DNA from: Streptomyces subrutilus
Lineage (GTDB): Bacteria; Actinomycetota; Actinomycetes; Streptomycetales; Streptomycetaceae
DNA: 64,000 nt
Reading direction: 5' to 3'
Assembly (NCBI RefSeq): GCF_008704535.1
Contig: NZ_CP023701.1
Coordinates: forward strand, 4,280,501-4,344,500
The notes beneath the pieces are model-generated. The model did no database searches, was not told the origin of the DNA, and worked only from the letters and a program-made list of their open reading frames with translations. Within the stretch, counting starts at the first letter, position 1; each line of letters starts with the position of its first letter. The position numbers and the translations under genes were made by a program. This document shows positions 27,520-36,245 of this stretch, in pieces.

Positions 27520-28023
27520 GTGACATTCGCCCAAGGTTCGAAGAACTCTTCCCGCCGCGGCGGCCGCTCCTCCACCATGGGCGGCATGCCCCTCAACGAC
27601 ATGCCGTGGTGGCGCTGGCGCGGCAACGTGCGCTCGGCGCTGCACATGCTCTCCGACCCGGTCTTCCACGAGGAGACCTGGCTCGCCGGCGCGGAGGGCT
27701 ACGGAGACGTCACCGACGCCGTGTACCGGCTGGTCGAGGACACCTGGCTCGACAGCTGGTCCGCCGAGAAGTACGTCGGCACGATCTTCCGGGACTCGCA
27801 GGAGGCGGCCCTGGTGGACCTCGCCGTGCTGCGCGTGCTGCGGATACTCCACCAGGTCGGCCCGGACGCGCCCGTCTCCGCCTTCCTCGAACACCACGCG
27901 TGGCCCGAGGCGGTCCGCGCCGCGCGCGAGGCCCACGTACGGCTGGCCACGGCGGACGGGGAGGACCCGGACGTACGGCCGCGCTCGCTGGAACTGCTGA
28001 GAATCCTCACGCGTACGGTGTGA
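27520..28023 (+). CDS. conserved hypothetical protein (SCO4402-like)
   Basis: 167 residues from the GTG at 27520. The N-terminal 30 residues are variable and basic; the remainder begins MPWWRWRGNVRSALHMLSD and is helical and acidic. The sequence resembles what I remember as the SCO4402 family of Streptomyces, which has no known function. There is no signal peptide or transmembrane segment. It ends 14 bases before purU and is probably co-transcribed with it. An internal ATG (MPLNDMPWW) is an alternative start that would drop the variable leader. Confidence 0.65.
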   Translation: MTFAQGSKNSSRRGGRSSTMGGMPLNDMPWWRWRGNVRSALHMLSDPVFHEETWLAGAEGYGDVTDAVYRLVEDTWLDSWSAEKYVGTIFRDSQEAALVDLAVLRVLRILHQVGPDAPVSAFLEHHAWPEAVRAAREAHVRLATADGEDPDVRPRSLELLRILTRTV

Positions 28024-28037
28024 AAGGCTGTGGGGTC

Positions 28038-28922
28038 ATGAGCGACCACCCACAGCCCGAGGCCCAGGCCCGCCCCCAGCAGTTCGTCCTGACCGTGTCC
28101 TGCCCCGACAAGCAGGGCATCGTGCACGCCGTGTCGAGCTACCTCTTCATGACCGGCTGCAACATCGAGGACAGCCAGCAGTTCGGCGACCGGGCCACCG
28201 GCCTGTTCTTCATGCGGGTGCACTTCGAGGCCGAGGCACCGGTCACGCTGGAGAAGCTGCGGGCCAGCTTCGCGGCCATCGGCGACTCGTTCCGGATGGA
28301 CTGGCAGATCCACCGCTCGGACCAGCGGATGCGGATCGTCCTGATGGTGTCGAAGTTCGGGCACTGCCTCAACGACCTGCTGTTCCGGTCGAGCATCGGC
28401 GCGCTCCCGGTCGAGATCGCGGCCGTGGTCTCCAACCACACCGACTTCGCGGAGCTGGTCGGCTCCTACGACGTCCCGTTCGTGCACATCCCGGTGACGA
28501 AGGACACGAAGGCGGCGGCGGAGGCCGAGCTGCTGGAACTGGTGCGCAGCGAGAACGTCGAGCTGGTGGTGCTGGCCCGGTACATGCAGGTGCTGTCGGA
28601 CACCCTCTGCAAGGAGCTGAGCGGGCGGATCATCAACATCCACCACTCGTTCCTGCCCAGCTTCAAGGGCGCCAAGCCGTACCACCAGGCGCACGCGCGG
28701 GGCGTGAAGCTGATCGGCGCGACCGCCCACTACGTGACGGCCGACCTCGACGAGGGGCCGATCATCGAGCAGGAGGTCGAGCGGGTGGGGCACGAGGTGA
28801 CCCCGGACCAACTGGTCGCGATCGGACGGGACGTGGAGTGCCAGGCGCTGGCGCGGGCCGTGAAGTGGCACAGCGAGCACCGCGTCCTGCTGAACGGCGC
28901 CCGTACGGTCGTCTTCGCGTAG
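28038..28922 (+). CDS. purU: formyltetrahydrofolate deformylase
   Basis: 294 residues from the ATG at 28038. An ACT domain (about residues 13-90, VSCPDKQGIVHAVSSYLF) precedes the formyl-transferase domain. Catalytic residues are visible in IINIHHSFLPSFKGAKPYHQAH and GATAHYVTADLDEGPII, which hold the conserved Asn, His and Asp. The enzyme hydrolyses 10-formyltetrahydrofolate to formate and tetrahydrofolate, balancing one-carbon pools and supplying formate for PurT. The ACT domain is the known glycine/methionine-responsive region in E. coli PurU. It follows the SCO4402-like gene after 14 bases. Confidence 0.95.
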   Translation: MSDHPQPEAQARPQQFVLTVSCPDKQGIVHAVSSYLFMTGCNIEDSQQFGDRATGLFFMRVHFEAEAPVTLEKLRASFAAIGDSFRMDWQIHRSDQRMRIVLMVSKFGHCLNDLLFRSSIGALPVEIAAVVSNHTDFAELVGSYDVPFVHIPVTKDTKAAAEAELLELVRSENVELVVLARYMQVLSDTLCKELSGRIINIHHSFLPSFKGAKPYHQAHARGVKLIGATAHYVTADLDEGPIIEQEVERVGHEVTPDQLVAIGRDVECQALARAVKWHSEHRVLLNGARTVVFA

Positions 28923-28981
28923 CCCGCGCGGGCCGGGGCCGGGGGCCGGTGCCGGCCCGCCCCCGGCCCGAGCCCCGCGGG

Positions 28982-29043
28982 CCCCCGGCTCCGCCGGGCA
29001 CCGGGCTCCACCCGGACCCGCGCCTCACACGCCGGCGGGGCTG
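28982..29043 (+). repeat. dispersed 62-bp GC-rich intergenic repeat, copy B
   Basis: It lies between purU and the convergent EF-hand gene. Key parts are CCCCCGGCTCCGCCGGGCAC, then CCCGGACCCGCGCCTCACAC, then GCCGGCGGGGCTG. The same consensus recurs at 11366-11427 (plus) and, inverted, at 31936-31997 and 45244-45305. Confidence 0.7.
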
Positions 29044-29080
29044 GGAGGGGCGGGCCGGGGGTTCGGTCGGGGCCGTGGGG

Positions 29081-29599
29081 TCAGGCGTCCGGGGCTTCGA
29101 CCCCGCAGTAGCCGGCGAACGCCGCCAGGATCTCGTCCTCCGAGATGCGGCCGTCCCCGTCCGTGTCCAGCGCCGTCGCCACCTGCGTGGCGAGCTCCGC
29201 CGGGGTGCCCAGCACGTGCAGCGCCCGCGCCGCGCCCGGCGCCGTCGCGCCGACGCCGCCCTCGTCCGCCACCGCGATCACGGCCCGCAGGAACGGCCGC
29301 GCGATCTCCGCGAACCGCTCCGGACTGTCCCGCAGCCGCTTCGCCGCGCCGGTGATGAACTCCTCGCGGGACACCCGCTGGTCCCCGTCGACGTCCGCGA
29401 TGCCGGCCAGCCCCTGCCAGAAGGCCTCGGCCCCGGCGAAAACGGCCTGGCCCTTGTCCGAGCGGGCGGTCACCCCGAATTCGGCCAGCACCGCCCTCGC
29501 GGCCGAGCTGAAGTCCTCCCGGTCGATATAGCCGGAGCCGTCCTGGTCGAAGGTGGCGAATCGGGCGGCGATCTTGCGCTCGTATTCTGCGCTGTCCAT
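29081..29599 (-). CDS. EF-hand calcium-binding protein (calerythrin-like)
   Basis: 172 residues from the ATG at 29599. Four EF-hand positions: canonical loops at residues 18-29 (DQDGSGYIDRED), 69-80 (DVDGDQRVSREE) and 145-156 (DTDGDGRISEDE), and a degenerate third one near 112-123 that has lost most acidic ligands. This layout matches bacterial calerythrin and the Streptomyces Cab proteins, soluble cytosolic calcium buffers or sensors. No signal peptide. It is divergent from the sigma-factor gene with a 311-bp spacer and has no obvious partner. Confidence 0.9.
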   Translation of the reverse strand: MDSAEYERKIAARFATFDQDGSGYIDREDFSSAARAVLAEFGVTARSDKGQAVFAGAEAFWQGLAGIADVDGDQRVSREEFITGAAKRLRDSPERFAEIARPFLRAVIAVADEGGVGATAPGAARALHVLGTPAELATQVATALDTDGDGRISEDEILAAFAGYCGVEAPDA

Positions 29600-29910
29600 G
29601 TTAGGCGTTCCGCCTTCACGTGTGCGGTGGGTACAGATCAAGACAAGGCAGGAGCGTAAGGCCTTCGTGGCCTGCGCGTTAAGCGAAGCGGTCAAGCAGG
29701 TGGCCGCATCGAACCCGCGCACGGGGAGCGCGGTGGGGCGCGTACGCGTGTACCCATGTGCCGGGGTCCGTAACGCCGTTCGTACGGCGATCACACGTCG
29801 GCCCGCATCTATCACGCGTGGCGCGATTCAGGGGCAAGGTTCGTCCAAAACACGCGCACATGGCCCCGTGCCCACTACATTCGATCCGTCGACACACGGC
29901 TGGGGGCACT
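29600..29910. promoter_or_regulatory. 311-bp divergent promoter region of the EF-hand and sigma-factor genes
   Basis: No gene is seen. The region is less GC-rich than the coding DNA around it. CGCCGT (29774-29779) and ACGGCG (29784-29789) form a 6-bp inverted repeat with a 4-nt loop. Several TACG/CGTA steps and ATCACACG patches fill the centre. Promoters for both genes must lie here, but -10/-35 boxes cannot be fixed with confidence. Confidence 0.4.
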
Positions 29911-30519
29911 ATGCCGAAGGACGTACCACCGCGCTGGGACCGCCGCATGCAGCAGCGGCTCGCCCGCGGTGAGGCCGCCGCGCTCGGTGAGCTGTACGAC
30001 CGGTTCGCCTCGCTCGTGCACGGCCTGGCGCACCGGGTGCTCGGTGACGAGAAGGCGGCCGACCGGATCACCCGCGAGGTCTTCGGCTACATCTGGGAGA
30101 ACCCGGACGCCTACGACCCCAAGCAGGGATCCATGCGCTCCTGGGTCGCCCGGATCACCCAGGGCCAGGCGGTGGACCGGCTCCGGCAGGCCGAACTGGG
30201 CCGCGGATCGCGCGAGGAACTGGAGCAGAAGGTGCGCACTGCCCACGCGGCCGCCCGCGCGGACTACATCGTGACGTCCATGCCCGCACCCCTGCGCGCG
30301 GCCCTCGAACTCGCCTACTTCAAACGGCGCGACTACCGGCAGGCCGCCGCCGACCTCAAGATCAGCGAGGACGAGGCGCGGCGCCGGCTGAGACTCGGGC
30401 TCCAACTGCTCTCGACCGCGCACACCTTCCCGCAGGAGGACACCGCCCGGGCCGGGTCCGGGCCGGGGCCCTTCGGCCCGTCCGGATTCGGCCCGCCCCG
30501 CTACGGATCGGCCCGATGA
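29911..30519 (+). CDS. ECF-like RNA polymerase sigma factor
   Basis: 202 residues from the ATG at 29911 (TGGGGG upstream). Region 2 is visible as LYDRFASLVHGLAHRVLGDEKAADRITREVFGYIWENP, typical of ECF sigma factors, and region 4 as PLRAALELAYFKRRDYRQAAADLKISEDEARRRLRLGL. The C-terminal 40 residues are Gly/Pro-rich. It probably directs RNA polymerase to a small stress or development regulon. The stop overlaps the start of a zinc-finger protein gene (ATGA), the usual sigma/anti-sigma arrangement. Confidence 0.88.
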   Translation: MPKDVPPRWDRRMQQRLARGEAAALGELYDRFASLVHGLAHRVLGDEKAADRITREVFGYIWENPDAYDPKQGSMRSWVARITQGQAVDRLRQAELGRGSREELEQKVRTAHAAARADYIVTSMPAPLRAALELAYFKRRDYRQAAADLKISEDEARRRLRLGLQLLSTAHTFPQEDTARAGSGPGPFGPSGFGPPRYGSAR

Positions 30520-31865
30520 GCGGCCCCGCGGAGTGGGCCGGGGACGGTTACGGGAGCCCCGTCGGCCCCGTGTGGATACCGGGGCCGCGCGACGCCGCCG
30601 AGGACCCGGACCCGGGGCGCGCGCCCCGGGTCTCCGGACGGCCCGAGCCGGTCGCCGACCCGGTGGCCGAGGACGCCGACCCGGTCGCCGAGGCCGCCGC
30701 GGAACCCGTGGCGCTGGCGGCGGACCCGGCCCGGGCCGCGAGCGGGGCCGTGCCCGCGGTGCCGCTCACGCACGCCGTGCTGAAGTCCCTGCTCGGGGCG
30801 TGGGCGCTGGCCGCCTGCTCGGCGGCGGAGACACGGGCCGTGGAGGACCACCTGACCGAGTGCGCGCCCTGCGCGGAGGAGGCGCTGCGGCTGCGCGACG
30901 CGGTGGGCCTGCTGCAGCCCGAGGAGAGCCTCGACCTGAAGCCGCTGCTGCGGTCGCGGGTGCTGGAGGACTGCCTCGGCAAGCGTCCGGCCCGGATCCC
31001 GGTGCCGGGCTGGGCCGCCCCGTACGACACGGAGACGGCGCGGCTCGACGCGCTGCTGCGGGACTTCGGCGACGCCGAGTGGCAGACCCCGGTGCGGCTG
31101 AAGTGGTTCGAGGAGGAGCGGCGGCGCTCGCGCTGGACCACGGTGGCGGGGGTGATCGGCCACCTGCTGACGGTGGACGGGCTGGTCGCGGCGGCCCTCG
31201 GCCTCGACGACCCGCTGGGCCCGGACGCACCGAAGGGCGCGGACCCGGCCGCGCGGACGGAGCGCTTCTGGGAGTCCTCGGAGCAGCCGGCCGGCCGCGA
31301 GGTCCGCGAACCGTGGCGGGACCAGGGGCACACGCTGGTCCGCACGGTCTCCTTCGCGGGTGGCGGCGTGGCCGAACTGGACGTGGACTACGGCGGCTTC
31401 GCGCTGCCGCTCGCGGACGCCTTCCTGGAGCGGGCCTTCGAGTGCTGGGTCCACGCGTGGGACATCGCGGAGGCGGTGGACTACCCGTACGCGATGCCGA
31501 CGGGCCCGCACCTGCACCGCATGATCGACCTGGCGGCCCGGCTGCTGCCGGGCGCGCTCGCGGCGCGCCGCAGGGCGGGCCTGGCCGCGCCCGCGCGGGG
31601 CCTGGTCGCGGCGGGTGCGCCGGGGCGCACGCTGCACCTGGAGATCGAGGGCGCGGGCGGGGGCGGCTGGGACATCGCGCTGGACTCGCCGGCGGCCAGT
31701 ACGTCGGCGGAGCGGACCGTGGCGGAGATCGCGCTGGACGGGGTGGAGTTCTGCCAGTTGGCCGCGGGCCACATCGCGCCGGAGGAGGCGGCCGCGGGGC
31801 AGCACGGGGACCGGGAGGCGATCCGGGACGTGCTGCTCGCGGCGGCGTCCCTGAGCCGGCTGTAG
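30516..31865 (+). CDS. zinc-finger putative anti-sigma factor fused to an MDMPI-type domain
   Basis: 449 residues from the ATG at 30516, overlapping the sigma gene. After an acidic Pro-rich leader (about 90 residues) comes a zf-HC2-type anti-sigma motif with H-x3-C-x2-C (AVEDHLTECAPCAEEALRL). The remaining two thirds are a maleylpyruvate-isomerase/DinB-like N-domain (WTTVAGVIGHLLTVDGLV) plus its C-terminal partner. No transmembrane helix is seen, so it would be a soluble anti-sigma factor. The fusion suggests that thiol-cofactor or metal sensing could release the sigma factor; this is inference from domain order. Confidence 0.8.
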   Translation: MSGPAEWAGDGYGSPVGPVWIPGPRDAAEDPDPGRAPRVSGRPEPVADPVAEDADPVAEAAAEPVALAADPARAASGAVPAVPLTHAVLKSLLGAWALAACSAAETRAVEDHLTECAPCAEEALRLRDAVGLLQPEESLDLKPLLRSRVLEDCLGKRPARIPVPGWAAPYDTETARLDALLRDFGDAEWQTPVRLKWFEEERRRSRWTTVAGVIGHLLTVDGLVAAALGLDDPLGPDAPKGADPAARTERFWESSEQPAGREVREPWRDQGHTLVRTVSFAGGGVAELDVDYGGFALPLADAFLERAFECWVHAWDIAEAVDYPYAMPTGPHLHRMIDLAARLLPGALAARRRAGLAAPARGLVAAGAPGRTLHLEIEGAGGGGWDIALDSPAASTSAERTVAEIALDGVEFCQLAAGHIAPEEAAAGQHGDREAIRDVLLAAASLSRL

Positions 31866-31935
31866 CCTCCCGGCGGGGTGGCGGTGCGGGCTCCGGGCGC
31901 GGGCCGGCGCCGTCCGACCGTGCCGGCACCTTCGG

Positions 31936-31997
31936 CCTCGCCGGCGTTCGAGGCGCGGGTCCGGGCGGTGCCCGGTGCCCGGCGGAGCCGGGGTGGG
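31936..31997 (-). repeat. dispersed 62-bp GC-rich intergenic repeat, copy C (inverted)
   Basis: Reads, on the minus strand, CCCCGGCTCCGCCGGGCACC, then the GGACCCGCGCCTCGAACG core, then CCGGCGAGG; the same consensus as copy B at 28982. Confidence 0.65.
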
Positions 31998-32117
31998 CCG
32001 GTGCCGGGGCGGGTCGTCGTCCGGGATCGCGTGATGGATGGCGTCCGCTCCCGGCTTCGGTCCTTGCGGCCCTGTGTACGCCACACATCACGTGTTACGT
32101 CCCGGACCGGCACCCCA

Positions 32118-32172
32118 CCCCGTCCCCGGCCCCGTCCCCGGCCCCGTCCCCGTCCCCGGCCCCGGCCCCGGC
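32118..32172. repeat. C-rich simple tandem repeat
   Basis: Alternating CCCCGT and CCCCGG hexamers over about 55 bp, in non-coding DNA before the acyl-CoA ligase stop. Confidence 0.75.
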
Positions 32173-32215
32173 CGGCGCGGGCCCGTAGCGCTGGGGCGCG
32201 GCTCCCCGCGAGGGG

Positions 32216-33763
32216 TCAGGCGAAGCGTTCGCGGAGGCGGTACTTGAGGACCTTGCGGAGGGCTTCGTTGCGGGGGAGGGAGTCCAGGAGTTCGAGCTGC
32301 TCCGGGAGTTTGTGCGGGGACAGGCCCTGGGCGCGGAGGTGGGCGGTGAGGCGGGGGAGGGTCAGGGGGGTGGCGCCCGGGGGTTGTTCGACGACCGCGC
32401 AGACGCGTTCGCCGCGTTCCGCGTCGGGGAGGCCGATGACGGCGGCGTCGGCGACGTCCGGGAGCAGGTGGAGGAGGTCCTCGATCTCCTTGGCCGAGAT
32501 GTTCTCGCCCTTGCGGATGATGACGTCCTTGCTGCGGCCGGTGAGCACCAGGTAGCCGTCCGGGGTGAGGCGGCCGAGGTCGCCGGTGATCAGGTAGCCG
32601 TCGGCGTCGAAGACCTCCGCCGACCGGCCCCGGTTCAGGTACCCCTGGCAGACGGCCTCGCCGCGCAGCCGGACCTCGCCGTCGGTGCCGGGCGGCAGCG
32701 GGGTGCCGTCGGGGGCGGTGATGCGGATGGACATGCCCTCCGGGGGGCGGCCCTCGGTGGTGGCGAGGTGGTCCGGGGTGTCGTCGGGGGCGCCCATGGT
32801 GATCATCGGGACTTCGGTCATGCCGTACCCGTGGGTGAGCTGGCAGCCCATCTCACGGACGACGGCGTGGTAGATCTCGGGCGGTTTGGGGGCGCCGCCG
32901 CCCGCGAGGAGGCGGAGGGTGGGGATGAGCGGGGTGCCGGGGTCCTTGCGCTGTTCGGTGAGGAACATGGAGTAGAAGGCGGTGGAGCCGCCGGCCACGG
33001 TGACGCCGTGGCGGCGGTAGCCGTCGAGGGCGCCGGGCATCGCGAACTTCTCGAAGAGGACGGCGGGGAAGCCGTAGAGCAGCAGCATGACGGTGTAGTC
33101 GGGCCCGGCTATGTGGGCGAAGGGGAAGGCCATGGAGCCCACGTCGGTCTCGGTCAGGTGCAGGGCGTGGGCCAGGCAGGAGCCGCCGGCGATCAGGGAG
33201 CGGTCGGTGTGCAGGACGCCCTTGGGGTCCGAGGTGGTGCCGGAGGTCCAGTAGATCCAGCGGACGCCGGTGCCGGAGGCGGGGGGCGGGGGCAGGACGG
33301 CCGGGTCGCCGTCCGGGAGGTCCTCGTACGCGTCGAAGACGCCGCGGGCGCCGAGCCGGGCGGCCATGGCGGGGTAGTCGTGGCCGCGCCAGACGCCGGG
33401 GACGGCGAAGTACTCGGCCCGGGACTCGCGCAGGGCGAAGCCGACCTCGCGGTCGCGGTAGAAGGGGATGACGGGGGACTGGACGGCGCCGAGGCGGGCG
33501 AGGGCGACCGAGAGGAGCACCGTCTCGATGCGGGTGGGCAGTTGCCAGGCGACGACGGTGCCGGGGCGCACGCCCATGCCGTACAGGCCCGCGGCGACGC
33601 GGGCGGCGCGGTCGCGGAGCTCGCCGAAGGTCAGCCGGCGGTCGTGCGCGGGGTCCTCGGCGGCTTCGACGAGGACGGTGGTGTCGGGGGTGAGCGCGGC
33701 CCGGCGGGCGACCAGTTCCCACAGGGTGCGGGACCGGCTCAGTTCTGTGGCGGTGTCCGTCAT
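32216..33763 (-). CDS. AMP-forming acyl-CoA ligase (ANL superfamily)
   Basis: 515 residues from the ATG at 33763, six bases after GGAGG; an in-frame start at 33778 would overlap that ribosome site. Signatures: the phosphate loop YWTSGTTSDPKGVLH, GYGMTEVPMI, YLITGDLGRL, and GRSKDVIIRKGENISAKEIEDLL, with the C-terminal catalytic Lys in a KVLKY context. It is similar to FadD/cyclohexanecarboxylate-CoA ligases and would activate the pathway's carboxylic acid with ATP and CoA. It is the first gene of the island, divergent from the amidohydrolase across two CTGAC-N5-GTCAG sites. Confidence 0.9.
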   Translation of the reverse strand: MTDTATELSRSRTLWELVARRAALTPDTTVLVEAAEDPAHDRRLTFGELRDRAARVAAGLYGMGVRPGTVVAWQLPTRIETVLLSVALARLGAVQSPVIPFYRDREVGFALRESRAEYFAVPGVWRGHDYPAMAARLGARGVFDAYEDLPDGDPAVLPPPPASGTGVRWIYWTSGTTSDPKGVLHTDRSLIAGGSCLAHALHLTETDVGSMAFPFAHIAGPDYTVMLLLYGFPAVLFEKFAMPGALDGYRRHGVTVAGGSTAFYSMFLTEQRKDPGTPLIPTLRLLAGGGAPKPPEIYHAVVREMGCQLTHGYGMTEVPMITMGAPDDTPDHLATTEGRPPEGMSIRITAPDGTPLPPGTDGEVRLRGEAVCQGYLNRGRSAEVFDADGYLITGDLGRLTPDGYLVLTGRSKDVIIRKGENISAKEIEDLLHLLPDVADAAVIGLPDAERGERVCAVVEQPPGATPLTLPRLTAHLRAQGLSPHKLPEQLELLDSLPRNEALRKVLKYRLRERFA

Positions 33764-33780
33764 CCCAGACCTCCCCATAG

Positions 33781-33795
33781 CTGACGGATAGTCAG
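33781..33795. promoter_or_regulatory. CTGAC-N5-GTCAG operator, site 1
   Basis: A perfect palindrome (spacer GGATA), 18 bases upstream of the acyl-CoA ligase start at 33763. Confidence 0.8.
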
Positions 33796-33858
33796 ATCAA
33801 GCGCAGAGCGTAGGGCTCCGGCGCTTGTCGGTCCAGGGGTGGCGGGGCTAGCTTGTTT

Positions 33859-33873
33859 CTGACGATCCATCAG
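33859..33873. promoter_or_regulatory. CTGAC-N5-GTCAG operator, site 2 (one mismatch)
   Basis: CTGAC, spacer GATCC, ATCAG; 16 bases upstream of the amidohydrolase start at 33889. Confidence 0.7.
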
Positions 33874-33888
33874 ATTGGGGAGACGGTC

Positions 33889-35085
33889 ATGGAACTGGAT
33901 TTGCCTCGGATCATCAGCGTCGACGACCACGTGATCGAGCCCGCCCACCTGTTCGACGTCTGGCTGCCCGCCAAGTACCGCGACCGCGGGCCGCGTCCGC
34001 TCACCGCCGGCATCGGCGAACTCCAGTACACGGGCGGCAAGTACGTGATCACCATGGATCCCGACGGCCCGCCCACCGACTGGTGGATCTACGAGGACCT
34101 GAAGTTCCCGTACAAGCGCAACATCGCAGCGGTCGGCTTCGACCGCGACGACATGACGCTGGAGGGCATCACCCGCGAGGAGATGCGCCGCGGCTGCTGG
34201 GACCCCAAGGCGCGGCTGGATGACATGGACCTCAACCACGTCGAGGCCTCCCTGTGCTTCCCGACCTTCCCGCGCTTCTGCGGGCAGACCTTCGCGGAGG
34301 CCCACGACAAGGAGGTGGCGCTCGCCTGCGTGCGCGCCTACAACGACTGGATGGTCGAGGAGTGGTGCGGCGACAGCGGCGGCCGGCTGATCCCGCTGTG
34401 CATCATCCCGCTGTGGGACATCGACCTGGCGGTCGCCGAGATCCGGCGCAACGCCGCGCGCGGGGTGCGGGCGGTGACCTTCTCCGAGATCCCGACCCAC
34501 CTCGGGCTGCCGTCGATCCACTCCGGCTACTGGGACCCCTTCTTCGCCGTCTGCCAGGAGACCGGCACCGTCGTCAACATGCACATCGGGTCCTCCTCCC
34601 AGATGCCCGCCGCCTCCCCCGACGCGCCGCCCGCCGTGCAGGCCTCCCTCAGCTTCAACAACGCGATGGCCTCGATGATGGACTTCCTCTTCAGCGGGGT
34701 CCTGGTGAAGTTCCCGACCCTCAAGCTCGCCTACAGCGAAGGCCAGATGGGCTGGATCCCCTACGCCCTGGAGCGGGCCGACGACGTCTGGCGCGAGCAC
34801 CGCGCCTGGGGCGGGGTCCGCGGACTGGTCCCCGAGCCGCCGTCCACCTACTACTACCGGCAGATCTTCTGCTGCTTCTTCCGCGACAAGCACGGGATCG
34901 CCTCGCTCGACGTGGTCGGCCGCGACAACGCCACCTTCGAGACCGACTACCCGCATGTGGACTCGACCTTCCCGCACACCAAGGAGGTCGCCCTCGACCA
35001 CGTCGAGGGACTGGACGAGGAGACCGTCTACAAGCTGATGCGCGGCAACGCCATCCGCATGCTCGGCCTCGACCTGGACCGCTGA
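33889..35085 (+). CDS. amidohydrolase-2 family metal-dependent hydrolase
   Basis: 398 residues from the ATG at 33889 (GGGGAG upstream). A TIM-barrel amidohydrolase of the ACMSD/PF04909 group: the first metal site is altered to DDHVIEP, followed by TVVNMHIGSSSQMP and the C-terminal ETDYPHVDSTFPH. Family members hydrolyse or decarboxylate ring-derived acids, and this large subtype is frequent in actinobacterial catabolic clusters. The first gene of a three-gene unit; its stop overlaps the start of an acyl-CoA dehydrogenase gene (TGATG), implying joint expression. The reaction is not assignable, but a ring- or C-C-cleaving step is plausible. Confidence 0.82.
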   Translation: MELDLPRIISVDDHVIEPAHLFDVWLPAKYRDRGPRPLTAGIGELQYTGGKYVITMDPDGPPTDWWIYEDLKFPYKRNIAAVGFDRDDMTLEGITREEMRRGCWDPKARLDDMDLNHVEASLCFPTFPRFCGQTFAEAHDKEVALACVRAYNDWMVEEWCGDSGGRLIPLCIIPLWDIDLAVAEIRRNAARGVRAVTFSEIPTHLGLPSIHSGYWDPFFAVCQETGTVVNMHIGSSSQMPAASPDAPPAVQASLSFNNAMASMMDFLFSGVLVKFPTLKLAYSEGQMGWIPYALERADDVWREHRAWGGVRGLVPEPPSTYYYRQIFCCFFRDKHGIASLDVVGRDNATFETDYPHVDSTFPHTKEVALDHVEGLDEETVYKLMRGNAIRMLGLDLDR

Positions 35086-36239
35086 TGGACCTGACCTACA
35101 CCGAGGAGGAGCAGGACTTCCGGGCCGCACTGCGCGCCTGGCTCGCCAAGGTGCTCCCCGCACTGCCGCCCGCCCCCTCCCCGGACGACTGGCCGGGCCG
35201 CCGCGCCCACGACGCGGGCTGGCAGCGCCGGCTCTACGACGCCGGGTACGCGGGCCTGCACTGGCCGGTCGACGCCGGGGGCCGCGGCGCCACCCCCACC
35301 CAGCACCTGATCTTCCTGGAGGAGACGGAGCGGGCCGGGGCCCCGTACGTCGGCGCGAACTTCGTCGGGCTGCTGCACGCCGGCCCCACCATCGCCGCCG
35401 AGGGCAGCGCGGAGCAGCGGGCGCGCTGGCTGCCGCCCGTCCTGCGCGGCGACGAGATGTGGTGCCAGGGGTTCAGCGAGCCCGGCGCGGGCTCCGACCT
35501 GGCCTCCCTGCGCACCCGCGCGGTGCGGGACGGGGACGCGTACGTGGTGACCGGCTCGAAGATCTGGACCTCGCACGCCGAGGTCGCCGACTGGTGCGAG
35601 CTGCTGGTGCGCACCGATCCGGACGCCCCCCGGCACCGCGGGATCTCCTGGCTGGCCCTGCCGATGGACGCGCCGGGGGTGACGGTGCGGCCGCTGCGGA
35701 CGCTGGCCGGGTCGGCGGAGTTCGCGGAGGTGTTCCTGGACGAGGTGCGGGTGCCGCTCTCGCACCGGGTCGGCGCGGAGAACGACGGCTGGCGCGTCAC
35801 CATGGTGACGCTGTCCTTCGAGCGCGGCACCGCCTTCGTCGGCGAGGTCGTCGCCTGCCGCCGCACCCTGGAGGGCCTGGCCCGCACGGCGCGGGCCAAC
35901 GGCCGCTGGGACGACCCGGTGCTGCGGCGCCGGCTGGGCCGGCTGTACGGGGAGTTCGGCGCGCTGTGGCGGCTCACGCAGTGGAACGTCAGTGCGGCGG
36001 AGCGCTCGGGCGGGGTGCCGGGCGTCGGCGGCTCGGTCTTCAAACTCGCCTATTCGCACGCCCGGCAGGAGCTGTACGAGGCGGCGGCCGAGGTGCTGGG
36101 CGCGGACTCCCTCGTCCTGGACGCGCGGTGGACGCCGGACCGGCTCTCCTCCCTGTCGTACACCATCGCCGCCGGCACCTCGCAGATCCAGCGCAACATC
36201 GTCGCCGAGCGCATCCTCGGCCTCCCGAAGGGCCGGTGA
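35085..36239 (+). CDS. acyl-CoA dehydrogenase, subunit type lacking the C-terminal catalytic Glu
   Basis: 384 residues from the ATG at 35085. Complete ACAD layout: helical N-domain, beta domain with CQGFSEPGAGSDLA and GSKIWTSHAEVADW, and C-domain ending AAGTSQIQRNIVAERILGLPKG. In medium-chain enzymes the residue before GT is the catalytic Glu; here it is Ala. The next gene (36246) is a shorter ACAD that has the alternative Glu in FTWE. In steroid-degrading actinobacteria such neighbours form alpha2beta2 dehydrogenases with one active Glu per pair. I infer the same here. Confidence 0.88.
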   Translation: MDLTYTEEEQDFRAALRAWLAKVLPALPPAPSPDDWPGRRAHDAGWQRRLYDAGYAGLHWPVDAGGRGATPTQHLIFLEETERAGAPYVGANFVGLLHAGPTIAAEGSAEQRARWLPPVLRGDEMWCQGFSEPGAGSDLASLRTRAVRDGDAYVVTGSKIWTSHAEVADWCELLVRTDPDAPRHRGISWLALPMDAPGVTVRPLRTLAGSAEFAEVFLDEVRVPLSHRVGAENDGWRVTMVTLSFERGTAFVGEVVACRRTLEGLARTARANGRWDDPVLRRRLGRLYGEFGALWRLTQWNVSAAERSGGVPGVGGSVFKLAYSHARQELYEAAAEVLGADSLVLDARWTPDRLSSLSYTIAAGTSQIQRNIVAERILGLPKGR

Positions 36240-36245
36240 CGGGGC

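Larger units (their letters stand above)
31866..32215. other. 350-bp non-coding spacer with repeats
   Basis: Between the anti-sigma stop and the convergent acyl-CoA ligase stop. It contains an inverted copy of the 62-bp dispersed repeat (31936-31997) and a simple C-rich tandem repeat of CCCCGT/CCCCGG units (about 32118-32172). A short AT-rich patch lies between (TACGCCACACATCACGTG, near 32080). No gene is supported. Confidence 0.6.
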
